Of a stretch of 64,000 nucleotides of DNA, positions 47,382 to 63,591 are shown in pieces. The stretch is from assembly GCA_030141605.1 (NCBI GenBank), contig JAQGDQ010000029.1, positions 923,501-987,500 of the forward strand. Reading direction: 5' to 3'. Positions within the stretch are counted from its first letter, which is position 1. Each line of letters opens with the position of its first letter. The notes below the pieces were generated by a model. The model saw only the letters and a program-made list of their open reading frames with translations, did not search any database and was not told where the DNA came from. The position numbers were made by a program, and so were the translations under genes. This DNA comes from Tubiluchus corallicola (taxonomy: Eukaryota > Priapulida > Priapulimorpha > Priapulimorphida > Tubiluchidae).

Positions 47382-47684
47382 ATGCCATGGGCACTGGCGG
47401 AATTTTTCTTGCATTATTGCGGGTTAACAACTCATTGTAACTGCCGGCCATTAAACAAAGTTAACCAAATCGTCCACAAACAGTGTAAACACCTTTCACC
47501 GAAACTTGGTCATTGGCTACAGTCAAGCAGGGAGAAAAGCAGAGAAGTCAATATTTGCTGCTGGGAGAATTACTTCCGCGAGTTCGGACGCATGGACGAT
47601 TCTGCCGTCGCTAATCCGAATCAAATCTTAACCGTTCTGCGTGCAGCACCCTTTAAAAGTTTTCGGAGAAATCTGTCGCTTTGA
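47382..47684 (+). CDS. Candidate 100-residue ORF, unrecognised
   Basis: This frame (MPWALAEFFLHYCGLTTHC...) is open upstream of the ATG to about 47308. It has A at -3 and is richer in G+C than its flanks. The C-terminal third (GRMDDSAVANPNQILTVLR) has a natural-looking composition. I recognise no domain; several cysteines and histidines are unevenly spaced and do not form a clear finger. It could be a terminal exon, a transposon relic or chance. Confidence 0.2.
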   Translation: MPWALAEFFLHYCGLTTHCNCRPLNKVNQIVHKQCKHLSPKLGHWLQSSREKSREVNICCWENYFREFGRMDDSAVANPNQILTVLRAAPFKSFRRNLSL

Positions 47685-49048
47685 TATGCATATTTTATTT
47701 TACAACGTATAAGTTAACTTCTACAATATCGTCCTTAAAATTTTCTACGTTTTAACTCCTTTATCTGTAAAGCAGAAATCCATAGCTACAAAATACCCTC
47801 ATAAACGTCAATCAATGTTAGTGAAAACAGAAACAAAAATCTGTAAACAAAAATCAGCTTAAACCAAAGAAAACCAACTACATTAATTAAATTACAAAGA
47901 TTTATTTTTTATTTAGTAGACTAATCACAATTTGAAGCATGTTGTGCAATGAGTTACGAGTGAATAGAAAATACGAGAAAAACCATGCTGAAGTGATTTA
48001 CGCCCTGATTTTTCTTGACCTTGACTACAGAAAGTTGCACACAATAGAAACTTTCACAAAACGGTGTTTTCTGAGGTGTGTAATTACTACATAGGAAGCT
48101 CAGCTTGTGAAAATGATGAACTACGCGGATTTTTTGGCGAGTTTTTTTCATACAAAAACCTGCAATTAGCCAATTACCTCTACAGACTGTAGCTGCAATT
48201 TCTCCACCTAATGTATTTTTATAATGTTACTGCTTTTTGGGGATTTTAATTCGTCCATGCTTTGTTTGTACTCGTCGCTCACCAACCAATGAAATTGTTT
48301 AATATGTAGGACGTGACCACTATGCCGTCATATGGACCTGTGTTTTGTATGAGTGTTAGTGTATGTATGCATTGTGTAATTTTCTCATTTCTTTTTAATT
48401 GTTATTATTCTATGGATTCGAGCTTTTTATACATGATGTTATTACATGATCCTATACGCGATTAGACCAATATTTTGTAGTTTGTATAAAATTTTTCTAG
48501 TAAAGTAAATTAGCGCATACGGGCACACTTAACTTAAGAGGTGTAATGCTATATTTTTATTATAGTGCATACTGTGTATATTATAGTGTGCAGTAGAAGG
48601 ATTATAATTACGCATTGCCTGTTCCGGCTTCAGGCCATATTTAAGTATTCGCATTCTGCCTACGTACAGCTTTATAGGCATTTCGACGAGTTGTAAAGCT
48701 CTAAAGTTATTTATTTGAAGGTACTCGTAAATCTGCCGTCTTCCCTCAGAATACAAATTTAATTCTTCCTTTGTGTTATCTGTGCAAGTTTTCTAATTAC
48801 CGCTAAGCCTTATTGATTGCTCATATGCAAATGAGACATTCAACTGGAAATTTATTCATGCAGTCGTTTGAATCTTCTTCAAGTTGGCTTTTTTCATTGA
48901 ATCTGCTGTGAACGCTTTCTTATCGATACATCCAACTGCCTACTCAAGCAAAGATTTCACACAAATTCTCCATTCATTCAGGCTGATGGCACTGTGGTGG
49001 AGTGTTTGAATTTTCGTTGTCTTCCAGTGGGTTTGCTTTGTTTTTTTT

Positions 49049-49110
49049 ATCATCATTACTATCGTCATTATCATCATCGGTATTATCATCATCATTACCA
49101 TCATAATCAA
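49049..49110. repeat. Degenerate (ATC)n microsatellite
   Basis: Runs of ATCATCATT and ATTATCATCATC with single-base interruptions. Confidence 0.85.
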
Positions 49111-50593
49111 AAATGGATTTGGGACTGAATTAGGTTTTGCTTTTGCTTACTGTTTTTCCTTATTCTAGATGTATAATTTAGTTTTAAATTTAGTGAGAAT
49201 TGCAGTGCAGTCTTCAAAAGAAAGTATAAGCAAAAATAGGTTTTTCCTTTAAAAATGTGTCATTTGGCGTCATGAATTTTTCTAAGATGTGTTTTTCATT
49301 CTGTCTTCGCTGGTAGATAGGCAATACTATTTACTCTTACTGGAACTGTTTTCTTGGTGAATCTCAAAGATATCTCGACGCAATTCACCAACGTCACTGA
49401 AATTTCATCAGTTTTAGGTATTGTCACATGTGCTCTATATGTGTTCTTTTGGGATTCTAAGAATTTATTTTTGCATTCTAAAAATCCTAGGCCTTTATAA
49501 AGGAATTACCACTACTGCATTGAGATACGCGCTAAGTAATCTGATCTACGCCCTTTCACATTATGTAGTTTATTTGCAGCAGCTCGCGACTCACTGAAGA
49601 CTATGTTCTGATTTCTATTTCAGCTTTCTAAGACTTCGCCTGGACTCATAAAAAGTAATCTATAATGACTATGTAGACATGAATCCGGATAATTATTGAT
49701 GCAGTGTAATTATTTATTAGGAAGTGTGTCGGATTTTCCTATAGCCGGTTAGCAAAACTTGCGTAGTTCACGAATGGTATAATAGAGAGTGGGATTACGC
49801 TCGAGTTGATAAAAACGCTAGTGAACGTTCAAATTCATAAGAATACGTGTGTATACATATAACGACTTTTTAACCAAAGGAGCTGTGCTGAATCTGGCTT
49901 CATTGCTACGTGAAGATGCTCTTACCGAGTTAGCACTGTTTATCAAACTGTCATGTTATGAATAAACTTCAGTTTTTTGTGCAGTTTCATCAGTCTTTGA
50001 CATCTATAACTCTGTTACAAAACATTATAGCCTTGCAGACAGATGAAGACATTTGGAGGCCACTATTCTCTATTTACGCTGCAGTAATGCTTCTGAGGTT
50101 GTAGTGTTGAATATAACATGATTTCTCTGACGACACTTGCATAACTAACTCAATTGCCTGTCAGTCAGCGTACTTGACTGGCTTCACCAATGCAGTTGGT
50201 TACAGCGACGGACGGTTGGCTTCAGTAATTCAGTGAGAACCGGCAGACTCTACTGGTGCAACTTATCGTGTTAGACCCGATTCCTGTCTGACATAAGCGA
50301 GATTTGTTCTCGGAAACGTCGTAGCAACTCTGAAAAACACTCGGTGATTAATTTTGGCGACAAGAGATTTACAGTTTTTAGTCCGTCGAGTAAATGGAAA
50401 TTAAACTTTTCCGGGCGCATGACATTCTTAGAACTTTGCTTTGACGGAGCACATAAGAGCGGGACGTTATTCCAAGGTCTTTTGCGTTAATTCATAATAG
50501 GTGGTAAACCAAAGTAACTAAGTAAACATTAGATAAAGGTTAAGCAACAGTCAGCAATGTTTGGATCAGTGACTATTTTGGACGCACCTGGTG

Positions 50594-50601
50594 TGACGTC
50601 A
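50594..50601. promoter_or_regulatory. Perfect CRE palindrome TGACGTCA
   Basis: The full cAMP-response element consensus lies 48 bases before the ATG of the candidate exon at 50649, in a locally GC-richer segment. CREB/ATF sites are commonly promoter-proximal, so this supports a promoter or 5' leader here. Function is inferred. Confidence 0.35.
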
Positions 50602-50648
50602 CAGCAGCAGCGGATGTTCACTCTGCCAAATCGGAAACCCCCAAAAAG

Positions 50649-50702
50649 ATGGAAGTCGTGCGTGTCGTTTCGAACTTTAGGCCGGTCTTCCCGGATATTT
50701 CG
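50649..50702 (+). CDS. Candidate first coding exon of an unidentified gene (18 codons)
   Basis: ATG with an excellent context (AAGATGG) opens 18 codons, MEVVRVVSNFRPVFPDIS, ending exactly at a consensus GTAAGT donor (50703) in phase 0. The frame is also open upstream to an in-frame TAA at about 50540. The segment 50580-50702 is about half G+C in an AT-rich background and carries the CRE. No downstream exon could be assigned, so the product is unknown. The longer - strand frame over this segment is probably a shadow. Confidence 0.35.
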
Positions 50703-53640
50703 GTAAGTTTGCACGGTTTTGTTAGCGTCTTTAAATGACATCAAATTTTGATATTTGCCTACCAAAGTAAAACTTACTACTATAGTTAACTATAAAACAG
50801 CTTTTGCAAATTGGGTAAATAAGCGACGTAAAAGTAACTAGCAAATAAAAACGCTTTTGAACTCCTCCCAAAAAAGCAGAAATATTGATTACAAAGAAAT
50901 CGTGTTACTTATTCTTTTGCATCGGGTATCCTAACCTTTTGCAGCATTGAGCAACATTATAAACTGTCATGCACAGTTTGAATTGCTTTTCTGGGAAACT
51001 ATTCTCATTCATGTTAACTGCTACTGCAGATCTCATCGTGGTCATAAATCTTATAATATTATTGTCAACACGACCACACATCCACATATATGATACGTGA
51101 AGAATTGAGCATGTGGTTTATACAAATATTTCTAACTATGATTTGCCAAATCATTAAAGCAGTAGCACTTTGGGAAAATTGTAATCGTTAAGCTCTTGCA
51201 CCAGATCATAATAATGTTTGATATACCGCCTCGTTTTCACGCAATTCTATAGTACAGACAATATATGAACTCGCCATCGAATAAAGTATTGTGTGAACAC
51301 GAATACCGAACACACCCAGTCACATAACCCCCGCAATACAATCTATGACTTCTCACAAAACATCGCTGACTTCTACGTGACTGGAAATTGTTGCTTGAGA
51401 TACAGGAACTCCGCAACATACAATGACTTTATGAAAGCGCTTTGTACTGAATAAGTCAGTATCAGTATCTAGAGAATGGCCCAGGCTTTGCTGCGCTTAA
51501 CCTAACTGCTCCATTTCCGAAAAGATATCCACGTTGCCTTGCAAATCTACACGTGCAACAACACCTCCAACTGCATACCCTTTTGTGAAAATGGTTTTCT
51601 TGCATTGTGACGGGCTTTTACGTTTATAATTAGGATAATAAATGGCCAGAATGAAAACAGCTTTATACTAAGCTTGCTTATGTACACTTATCTGTAGTAC
51701 ATGCATATTTTTATACGTATGTTACAAATTTATATGTATTACATTATTTATATTAATATGTAAGCCTGCGATCAGCGGCCGGAATTCAAGTTATTATGAC
51801 AGTTACTATAACAAATAAAAATTACTTACATAGACGGAACTTGGTTAGCGTTCGATTTTTAAATCATCATAGCTTGTTTGTTTCGATTTAATTATTTATT
51901 ATTAAAGATTTGGTAAGGTATATGTTATTCATTTAAGGTAATTGGGCTTCTTTTGTTGTAAATACAACGACTATCTGTCCCAACGTTTGCTGCAAAAAAT
52001 GCACCCACGTTCTATTACCTGTTTTTTGTTGAATAATAATTATTTTCATTTTTTGAAACCAATGTCATATGCGACACCCACTTTACTACACCCAGGAACT
52101 TGCGCAGTGGAATTCATGTGAAATAAAACTTTCATGTTTTTATAGCCTTTCCCTGATTATTTCGTAGGTACCATATAGTTTTTTAATCAGGTGCAATAAT
52201 CTTTATTACAAGGACCGCAACAACCCTGTTCTGTAACTCATTCTGCTCAACAAGAAACTAATATTCATGGTCCAGTTTGGCCAAATTGCTGCACGGATGA
52301 TTTCATATAATGGTGTCACTGCTCCCTATAATTAGGTACCGAATCAGCTTCACATTTTATTGCTTTCGATAAATCTGAAGATGGATGCATCTGTTATTTA
52401 AACCATTACCACATTTGAGATGAGACTTCAGGGTTTTGAGAATTCTGCTTGTCGTGCAAGGTAGAACCGTCGTCATGACGGTTTAGTCTTTCTTCGTTCT
52501 AGGCGTTTCACCCATTGCATTGCAGACAAAATTCCATTCAGAGTATATTGCATTTCTAGTTTGACAGACATATAAAGGAAAAACTGGTATTTCTTATAAC
52601 TTACCACATTAGCCGTTCGCTAATTAGAATGCCGTCCGCTAGCTATTATAACTGATCCCATCATTTGTCGTCCTTTGAACAAATGCATTCCGTACCGATA
52701 CCGTGCTTTGTACCTTTTAAATAGATGATATTTCGAACCTTTTGAATAGTTAACATATAGAAGAGAAGCTTTCAGGCTTGCAAAAGATGTTGGTTGTTTT
52801 GAATGCGGTGATAATAAACAAACGCATTGCTGTTGACTTGAACTTGACGTCAAAATATTGATTTTAAAATAGGTAAAACTCGATCCGATTTGTTAGTCTG
52901 GGAAAGTTTGTTACACTCGTTCTTTTGAATGCACGCTGTTTGAATTTTTTCTTAGGTTTTGTGCAGAACTGAAGAAAGAGTTAGGCATAAAATTATCCCT
53001 ATGTTGTTATTCTTCAGATGAAAAATGTTTTTGCAACAGACCAGTCAGTTATTCTTCTTATTGGTTTTTCGCTGGAAGTCTTTTATCTACAAATTGCTTT
53101 CGGTTTAGATAAGGAGAGAGCGCCATTGGGCATTAGGGATTATCGTCACAGTCCATAATATTGTGACTGCTAAATTGACTAAAAATCTTAGTCCATTCTC
53201 TATGAGAAGCTACTGAACCGTCATGCTCAACAAATATTCCTGGCACGTAGGTATGTACCTGTAGATTTTCCTCTTACCTGTCAGAAATACCAACGGTCGT
53301 TCTTATCATACCTTAAGATCATCAAGTTAAAGATACCGATCCTATTCTTGGGTTTTCTTCGTAGCAGAACTTCAAGCGGCTTTCGTTTTTGTCTGTGAGA
53401 AAGTGCAGATTGGAAAGATAGCATCAGTATATTTATGTACTACCTTTCTGTTGCCTGCAGACAACATATTCACTACATTATACTGAAGGCCAGATAAGTT
53501 TAGGTTAAATTATTGCTAAAATAAGTGTGTTTTTAAAGGTGTCACATTAGCCTGACATAACACTATTAATGTAACGAATGCATTGTAACAACTAGTGTCG
53601 TGTAGCGTAAGGTACTAGCATTTCGAAGTCACCTTCACAA

Positions 53641-53715
53641 CACCACACCACACCACACCACACCACACCACACCACACTACACTACACTACATTACACTA
53701 CACTACACTACACTA
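53641..53715. repeat. Pentanucleotide repeat with a unit switch
   Basis: Seven CACCA units (53641-53675) are followed by three CACTA, one CATTA and four CACTA units, ending in CTCTA. The C-to-T change has spread through the second block only. Confidence 0.95.
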
Positions 53716-54161
53716 CTCTATTCTACATTATTAGTCGACTATTTCTAAGGTTGTTTTCACTAATTCGATTATCTAGTTGTCTTGTTGTGTGACCTATGTA
53801 CTGACTGACACATCCACGACACTTAAAACTATATTACATAGGGAAGACCAAAGTTACTAGAAATGTCCTTTTTCCTCAACCATAAGGCTGCGGACATTTT
53901 TATTTTTGTACTGATAAAAAATTGTTTTATATTTGTATCGTCCAAGAAGGCTAATATTTTTCGCACTCACACTGCGTTTTAGTTTACTATGATTAAAATG
54001 AGTGTGCGTATGCTTTATATGCACCTAATATAATAATCTTATATTATAACATATTATTTTATTAAATATAGGCTGATGCATCTCTAAAAATTTGATATGT
54101 TATACGGGCTATCAATGAAATTGACAATTTTATTGTGACATTTTGTTCACAAGAGACCTAC

Positions 54162-54194
54162 TATATATATATATATATATATATACATATATAT
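54162..54194. repeat. (TA)n microsatellite
   Basis: AT dinucleotide run with one C interruption near 54186. Confidence 0.95.
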
Positions 54195-54444
54195 GTGGTT
54201 TTATAGCGTACCGTAAAAAACCTTTAAACTAATGCCGTAAACCCCTGCTTAATGCCATAAAAGCTAATTTATATATACTACTAATTATGAATACCATAAA
54301 ATACCCGATTACACATCTTCATGATGTACGAAATTTAAATTCAGGACATTTTACTTGTACGTATTTTACTGTACAGCATCATCAGAATGTTTTGTTAATT
54401 TATTGTAAATCAGTCGACGTAACGGAACATAGAAAAACAAATAG

Positions 54445-54540
54445 GGTAAAGTGGGCTAATGTTGTACACTGGCTAATGTCGGATAATCAGCTTCAGGCTT
54501 TTCTAAAGATAGCAAAGTAGTATAGACGCTGTTTTTTACA
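54445..54540 (+). repeat. Dispersed repeat family B, copy 2
   Basis: Second copy of the element at 36194-36290, same orientation: GGTAAAGTGGGCTAATG, GTACACTGGCTAA, CTTCAGGCTTTTCTAAA, TAGTATAGACGCTGTTTTTT. The conserved part begins at GGTAA in both copies. Confidence 0.7.
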
Positions 54541-56741
54541 CTCCTTTATTAATAAAGAGAGGGAAAACAGCATTTATATTATATTACTTTGTTACTTTTA
54601 TAAAAGGCCGACACTCATTGTGCGATATTAACCTAAATAATATTTTTTGTTAAACCTCTACTGCCATACTTACAACAACGCCGTGATATTGTAAAAAATA
54701 TGGTTTTATCTGTATATGAAGTGTTCTTACAATCTCCTCGTTAGCTACATAAGCAAAGGAGGGCAGTTCGAAATTCAGTTTTGCCCTATGTTTAACTAGC
54801 TAAATGTTTTAAGAAGCTGATCGTGTTGTTCCCGGAGTATGCTTTCTTAGATAAAGCTGCTTTTTTTGTTTAAGAAGTGATTAAGTTATGTTCAAACAAT
54901 CAATACTATTTCTTGTCTTGATCCTTGATAAGTACACTATGCTATATTGTATAACGGTGTCCTTGAATAAATACAAGTTTAGAGTAGGAGCTCCTTCGGA
55001 TTACTCATGGCTAGCTATACTGTCAGTAAATGTGAAATTATTGCCTCACTTGAGTTTTTAATGCGTTTAGTTTAGATCTAATGGGCTATAGTGAAAAAAT
55101 TATAGACCGAAAACATTTTTTAATATGAAACGGGTTGCGTTACTGGTATAAGTCACTCATAGGTTTGAATATAAGTTCTTTTGCCTTTCTGCTCTATTAC
55201 AAACCTGTAAACCTATTGTGTCATGTTTTTAATGTGCAGTTTGGTACAAGTACAGATAATATTGATAGTTGCGACAGAACCGAAATCTAGCTAATTGTGA
55301 TATATCTTTCCAAGTTTGGGTGTTTGTACATCTTTCCTCAAGTAGCGGACTAGTAGTAGATACTAGTAGTAGGAGTTAGCCTTCCGGCACCCCACGGACC
55401 ATGCTACTTCTCACTGAATGGTCCTCTCGCTGAGTGGGCAGCATTTTCTTCCTATTGACTAAATGACTTGCGTTTTGCTGACCTTTGCCAACATATTTGC
55501 CAGGAATGTGTTCCATCAATTTTGCTGTTCTGTCCTGTTACGTGCGAATAACTATATTTTGTGTGTATGGTGTCTAACACCTTTGCGTTCTAGTTTTTTT
55601 TGCATTTTGTCGCAAACTACCAGGAAGTTTTAAAATGCTTAACAACTGCTCAGGTGAGTATGAAAAATGACAGACGCCAAACGAGTTAGGTTGTGCAATG
55701 AAGTGTTGCTCAAAGAGTTTGTCACTGATCAAATGATAAACAAGTGGAAAAACTAGTATTTCAGAAGTCTGCGACAGGTGTTGTTTTTCTAAGTAAGCTC
55801 CATGTATGAAACTTTTATATATACACAAGACTACTGAAAACAAACTCTCGAGCAGTAGATACTGTTATTGTTGATTACTACACTATTATGACTGTTTGCG
55901 GTACGCTGATACACGTGAAGATCTGGCGGGACAATAGAGCTTTTGTCACACGTCTCTGTAGCTTCGGGCCATTTATTATATTCGCACGCAAATCATAGCT
56001 TATCGTTCAATTTTCGCTGACCTCATGTTGGTTCAGATTTTGGGGCCAGATGCTAACTTGTACACGTCAAATGGACCTTTAATTTATGACGTAATTGAGC
56101 TAGTTCACCTACCTGCATGACCGGGTGCGGTAGAAATATTCCCTTTTGTTGGTGTTGGTCTCATTCACACGAGGAGTGGTGAGCTTTTCAGTACAATTTT
56201 TTGTGCTTTTTCTTAGTGTTAAATCACTAATCAGCTTTTTTGAAATGTTGATGTGACCAGCATTGTTAATAGTGACTTTATCGGATGTAATTATACCAGT
56301 AGAGGCTAAATGAATGCAGATTACACGTGGCATGGTAATCAGACGCTGGCATTTTATTGTTGTATATTTATAATCTTTCTTAAGTGTAAATAATTGCTTG
56401 TGTGACGTCAGTTTACAGCTAATCTGAGTCATGGCCAGGTGCATCATCTTAACTTCTTGATTGTGAAATGAAAATATTTAAGTTGAAAAGAGTCATATTA
56501 AATCTGTGACCATCTGATGTAATTCGCGTTATGAACTTTGCACGACATTAAACTGACAAATCACTTCTCAAAAGAACAATTTTCGCTTTAGATGCCAGAT
56601 TTGTTGGCATCATATAATATTATACATTCTTAAAGGTGTCTTTCTATGATTACTTATTAAAATATTTGTGCGAGTTGGCGACACTGTATCTCAAGATACT
56701 TCAATGCTAGTTTACGTTGTGCGTTCAAGTGCTGCCACCTC

Positions 56742-56746
56742 ATTGG
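56742..56746 (-). promoter_or_regulatory. CCAAT box (reverse orientation) upstream of candidate exon
   Basis: CATTGGCTCA on the + strand is an NF-Y-type CCAAT box in reverse, about 90 bases before the ATG at 56838, a usual promoter distance. The match is short and function is inferred. Confidence 0.25.
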
Positions 56747-56837
56747 CTCACAAGAAAAGTCAGATTATACGATAAAACTGAAGAAATTTAAGATTGAGAA
56801 TCTTATAAAATCTTGATATGGTTAAACGGTTGGCAAA

Positions 56838-56894
56838 ATGGAGGAGCTATTCTTCTCTTCTCAGAAAGGATGGAACATTCGTGTGTTATACAGG
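56838..56894 (+). CDS. Candidate first coding exon of an unidentified gene (19 codons)
   Basis: ATG in a strong context (AAAATGGAG), with an in-frame TAA 15 bases upstream, opens 19 codons, MEELFFSSQKGWNIRVLYR, ending at a good donor (GTAAGC at 56895) in phase 0. I cannot name the protein from these residues. A good acceptor at 59199 (CTTTTCCTAATTACAG) is followed by 33 open codons in phase 0 (KKANDVATVAVSFTRGGYWS...), which could be a second exon, but that link is untested. Confidence 0.35.
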
Positions 56895-60056
<3,162 letters not shown>

Positions 60057-60087
60057 ATGGCGGGTGTTTTATTAAGAAGGTTAATAG
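60057..60087 (+). CDS. Candidate first coding exon, possible mitochondrial presequence
   Basis: ATG in an excellent context (AACATGG), at the end of a CpG-richer leader, encodes MAGVLLRRLI plus one base, then a donor (GTGAGC at 60088). Small, hydrophobic and arginine-bearing starts of this kind are common in mitochondrial targeting sequences. Two acceptors keep phase 1 in frame: 60722 (continuing AFFKNWRNTEDPYY) and 63949 (continuing GIPEYVNS with a GTATCT donor at 63975). I cannot choose between them or name the protein. Confidence 0.35.
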
Positions 60088-61921
60088 GTGAGCTTACGCT
60101 TGCTTGCTCTGCGCGTCCGTTTTAGGTAATAACTTATATGTAGTTTGGTATAATACTTGGACAGTTGTGTCTAAAATTCGAGTTGTTGATACTTGAGGGT
60201 ATACAGAACCCCTGTGAATGCTGTCATTTAAAATTCAGCATAATTGCCAAAATATTGACGGTTTGCTTATCCATTCTTAAAATAAAATTACGACTTACAA
60301 TTTATGTAATCAAAATATAATGAATATTATAGTGATTATAATGATTATAATTATCATCAAGCTGTATTAATTTTTATGTCTTATGGTGCATAATTTATTT
60401 TTTGGTTGGTTTCTTTCAAGAAAAAATTGTTAATTAAGGCCTATAGTCTATTACTTGCAACTACTACTTGGTAAGGTATCTTAACAATCACTAGTTTCAG
60501 TTTGTAATTAATTTTAAAACACTGAAATCATGAGCTCAATTACATTTTCATTCAATGTACTACCAATATTTTCAATTATATCTATAATTATATAATGGAA
60601 AGATATCAAAGTTGGACAGACATCGCTTCATTTACACGTCAATTTCGTTCATTAGAGAAATTCGAAGTGACAATAATTTGATGTGATTACTATATAGTAA
60701 TTAAGTAACGCTGTTTTTCTAGCTTTTTTCAAGAACTGGAGAAATACAGAAGACCCCTACTATGTTTGTTTTAGAGCTTAGTTGGGATACTACACAATAT
60801 CTTATTTTCTAGAGGTGCTCTTTTGACGCCAACTCTTAATCCTCTTTTGCTATTTCCGAGGTCAATTAGGGATAAATTAGTGGCTTTAAAACTAAGGTTA
60901 AAAATAAGAAAACGTCTGTAGACTTCATAAAGTTATGTTAGACCTAAGTACGCGCATGTCTGGTTTTAATTGTCATTAACTACAGTTATTATGCGAAAAT
61001 AATATGGGCGATCTGTTTTCAACGGTGTTTTTAATAATAAAAAGATCATAACACGGAATAATTCATTACTAGAAATTTCATTAATATTGAAAAATCTGTC
61101 TTACATTTTCCATGCACTTATTGGTACTTCTCCGACCAATTCAACGTTTTTCAAACTGGCTGTTGTGTCGTTTGCGCCATCTCTCGGTGTCATTGAAAAA
61201 GTTTCATATGTGCATGGTAAATGAAAGCGTAATGCTGGGCCATCATTATCAGTCAATCTAATCTTTGTCTGCAGGTGCAGACTCTGTAAAGGCTTATTGC
61301 GTTTTATCGATAACAGGTGGCAGTAGTCTGCAGTTGTCTGGTAGTTAGTCTAAGCTGAGCGCAGTTTTTTGTTGACACGCAGCGACCGTTTCTAAGCTTA
61401 GTGTTACAATAGCCGTCTTAGTTTTGCATTACTAATAGCATATCTATAAGTGTATATTGCAATACGCATCAGCCTGCCCTCGTTTATCATGTTGCATGAA
61501 ATGTACCAAGATTATGTTTGTAACGTGCACGAGATCTTAATACACAAAGTACACGAGAAGCTTGTTAGACCAACTCAAACACTAAGTTCGATAAGGACAG
61601 TTACATGTTTTAAAATTCTTTGGTACAATGCGTTTGTTCCTTATTAATGACTCTTATTAATGATTAATGATGATAAAGCATAATAAATGATGATGACGAG
61701 ACGGCGATGAACATGAGGAAAATTAAGAATAAGAAAAAGATGAGAAAATGACAAAGATAACGATGACGGGGAAGATGATGACAACTGCAATAATTACAAA
61801 AGTAGCTTATTATACCAGGAATGCTAACCTAATGCTCAACTTGAAGATTAAAGCACTAGTTCCTGCACTGCCCATTCAAAGTTGGTACCAGCATGGTGGT
61901 TTTTGGAACGATACTCTTTGA

Positions 61922-62277
61922 TTAAAGCGTAACCGCGGCCAATCTTAAACTGTAGGTCAAAACAATTCATTTTTTAAAATATTGAAAGGAAACATACTAT
62001 TTTTCAAAAATTACCTACGTGAAAGAATTATTACCACACAAACGCAATTTCGTGTTCACTGCACTAGTTATTCACTGTTACGTACATTTCGCCATTCGCT
62101 CGTAAGACGGGAACTAGCGCCTGCGTTTCGGAAACGCGCTAAAAAAGTGATGTACCTCTCAGTTCAATGGTGTTCGTTCGTGACGTACTGTACACATTCG
62201 ACAGCACATGCGTGAGGACAACGGTAAATTTGAAATTTGAATTTTTATCTTAAAACTTGCCCAGTTTTAGTTCAGCA
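61922..62277 (+). repeat. Dispersed repeat family A, copy 2
   Basis: Second copy of the element at 4019-4360, same orientation, about 75-80% identical by eye. The 77-codon frame inside it is not conserved in copy 1 and is not a gene. Confidence 0.75.
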
Positions 62278-63156
62278 CAATGGATCTCTTATATTAGCTT
62301 CAATTTTCACTTTTGCGAACACGTGCAAAAAGCTCGGCTTATGGAATGTTTTTGCTGTTGAAAATTAAGTTCGTTTGTAACGCCATCAATAGTTGATCTC
62401 GCCCTTCGTTAATTAAGATTTTAAATGCACAATTTTTATTGTACCTAAAATAGTGAATAAAAAAATCAGTCTTCCTTAAGCTTAAATGCCTTTTCCGATG
62501 TAATGACGTCATGCGTTCATAAATTAATAATTGGATTAATGTAATGGAACTCTGACCGTGCATCCGAACTGGAACACTGCTAAGCCAGCAGGGGACTTAG
62601 ATCTAGGAAATCAGAACGTGTCTCGTAGCCGATTTCCGATTCTGATTAGGCTTGCCAGCTGTAGCTAAACTGATTATACTTCTTGTGAGTTTTCCAGCAA
62701 TAGAGAAAGATCAAGCATAGCAAGAGTAGGTTTTGCTCGGGGGTCAGAGCAGGCCCATAATTATGCTGTGACTTGCGAAAAACTTGTCATTTATTTTTAG
62801 TGGCACGCTTAGTGGAAAAAGTGGGTATAAGCTTTTAATATTTAACATTCTTCTTCTTCTTCTGTTGGTCTAAACATCTATTGTAGACATTGAGCCTCTA
62901 AGAGTCTATCTTTTATTAGAGCACCACACTGTTTCCTGTCTGCAGTTAAAATTTTCAACTCCTATTATGCTATTGTTAAATTTGATATTAGACTTTTGAT
63001 ATTCAGCCGGTTGTAACAAAAAATGTGGAATACAATGCGGCAATCACCAATTGTTTACTAGTCAACTAAGTCCTTTATATTATGTAGCCTATGATGTCAT
63101 ACTAAATATCACAAATAACTTGTACCAGATGATTATTAATAGAGCAATAATACTAG

Positions 63157-63309
63157 TTTTCTGGACATTGCGAACCTTTGCGGCTCGAGGTCTTTCATGT
63201 GCAGCCGGATGGCGTCATAAATGCCAATGGCGAGAACAAGATGAAGCCATGTGATTATTATCATCCTTTGTTTTACATGGAAATGAGATATCACCGCATT
63301 TCGAGCTGA
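63157..63309 (+). CDS. Candidate terminal exon, unrecognised
   Basis: After an AG at 63155-63156 the frame is open for 50 codons to a TGA (63307-63309). It includes LRLEVFHVQPDGVINANGEN and MKPCDYYHPLFYMEMRYH, in a stretch of nearly 50% G+C. An AATAAA follows at 63419. The acceptor has a weak pyrimidine tract, and an alternative frame on the same strand is open too. It might belong to the gene starting at 60057. Length alone is not significant, so this is a low-confidence call. Confidence 0.2.
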   Translation, partial: FSGHCEPLRLEVFHVQPDGVINANGENKMKPCDYYHPLFYMEMRYHRISS

Positions 63310-63591
63310 GCAAAAACGACAAACTGATAAACTTGGTCTTATTATTCGCCTTTGCTTTTATCAACATTAATGTACACAACAGACCAGACAGACAAAGAGC
63401 CTAAAATTAAGCCCATACAATAAATTAATGTAATGAGCGGTGTGAAGAGATCTTTAATTATAAAGCATTGTGAAATTGGCGGGCTTAGGAAGAACTTATC
63501 ATTAAAGGTTTCTCTTAACTTTCCACAACTGGCAGTTATTAATTTCCGAATTTAAAATGATTGCTTTCCTTATTTGTCTTGTCATTTACAG

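Larger units (their letters stand above)
45737..50593. other. Mostly non-coding stretch
   Basis: Apart from the open frame at 47382 and the ATC repeat at 49049 I see nothing to annotate. Several 60-75-codon frames on the - strand are chance-length. Confidence 0.5.
50703..56837. other. Intronic or intergenic stretch
   Basis: No exon is supported. It contains the CACCA/CACTA repeat, the second copy of repeat family B and an (AT)n run. A 112-codon frame on the - strand (56109-56447) has no recognisable motif. Confidence 0.45.
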
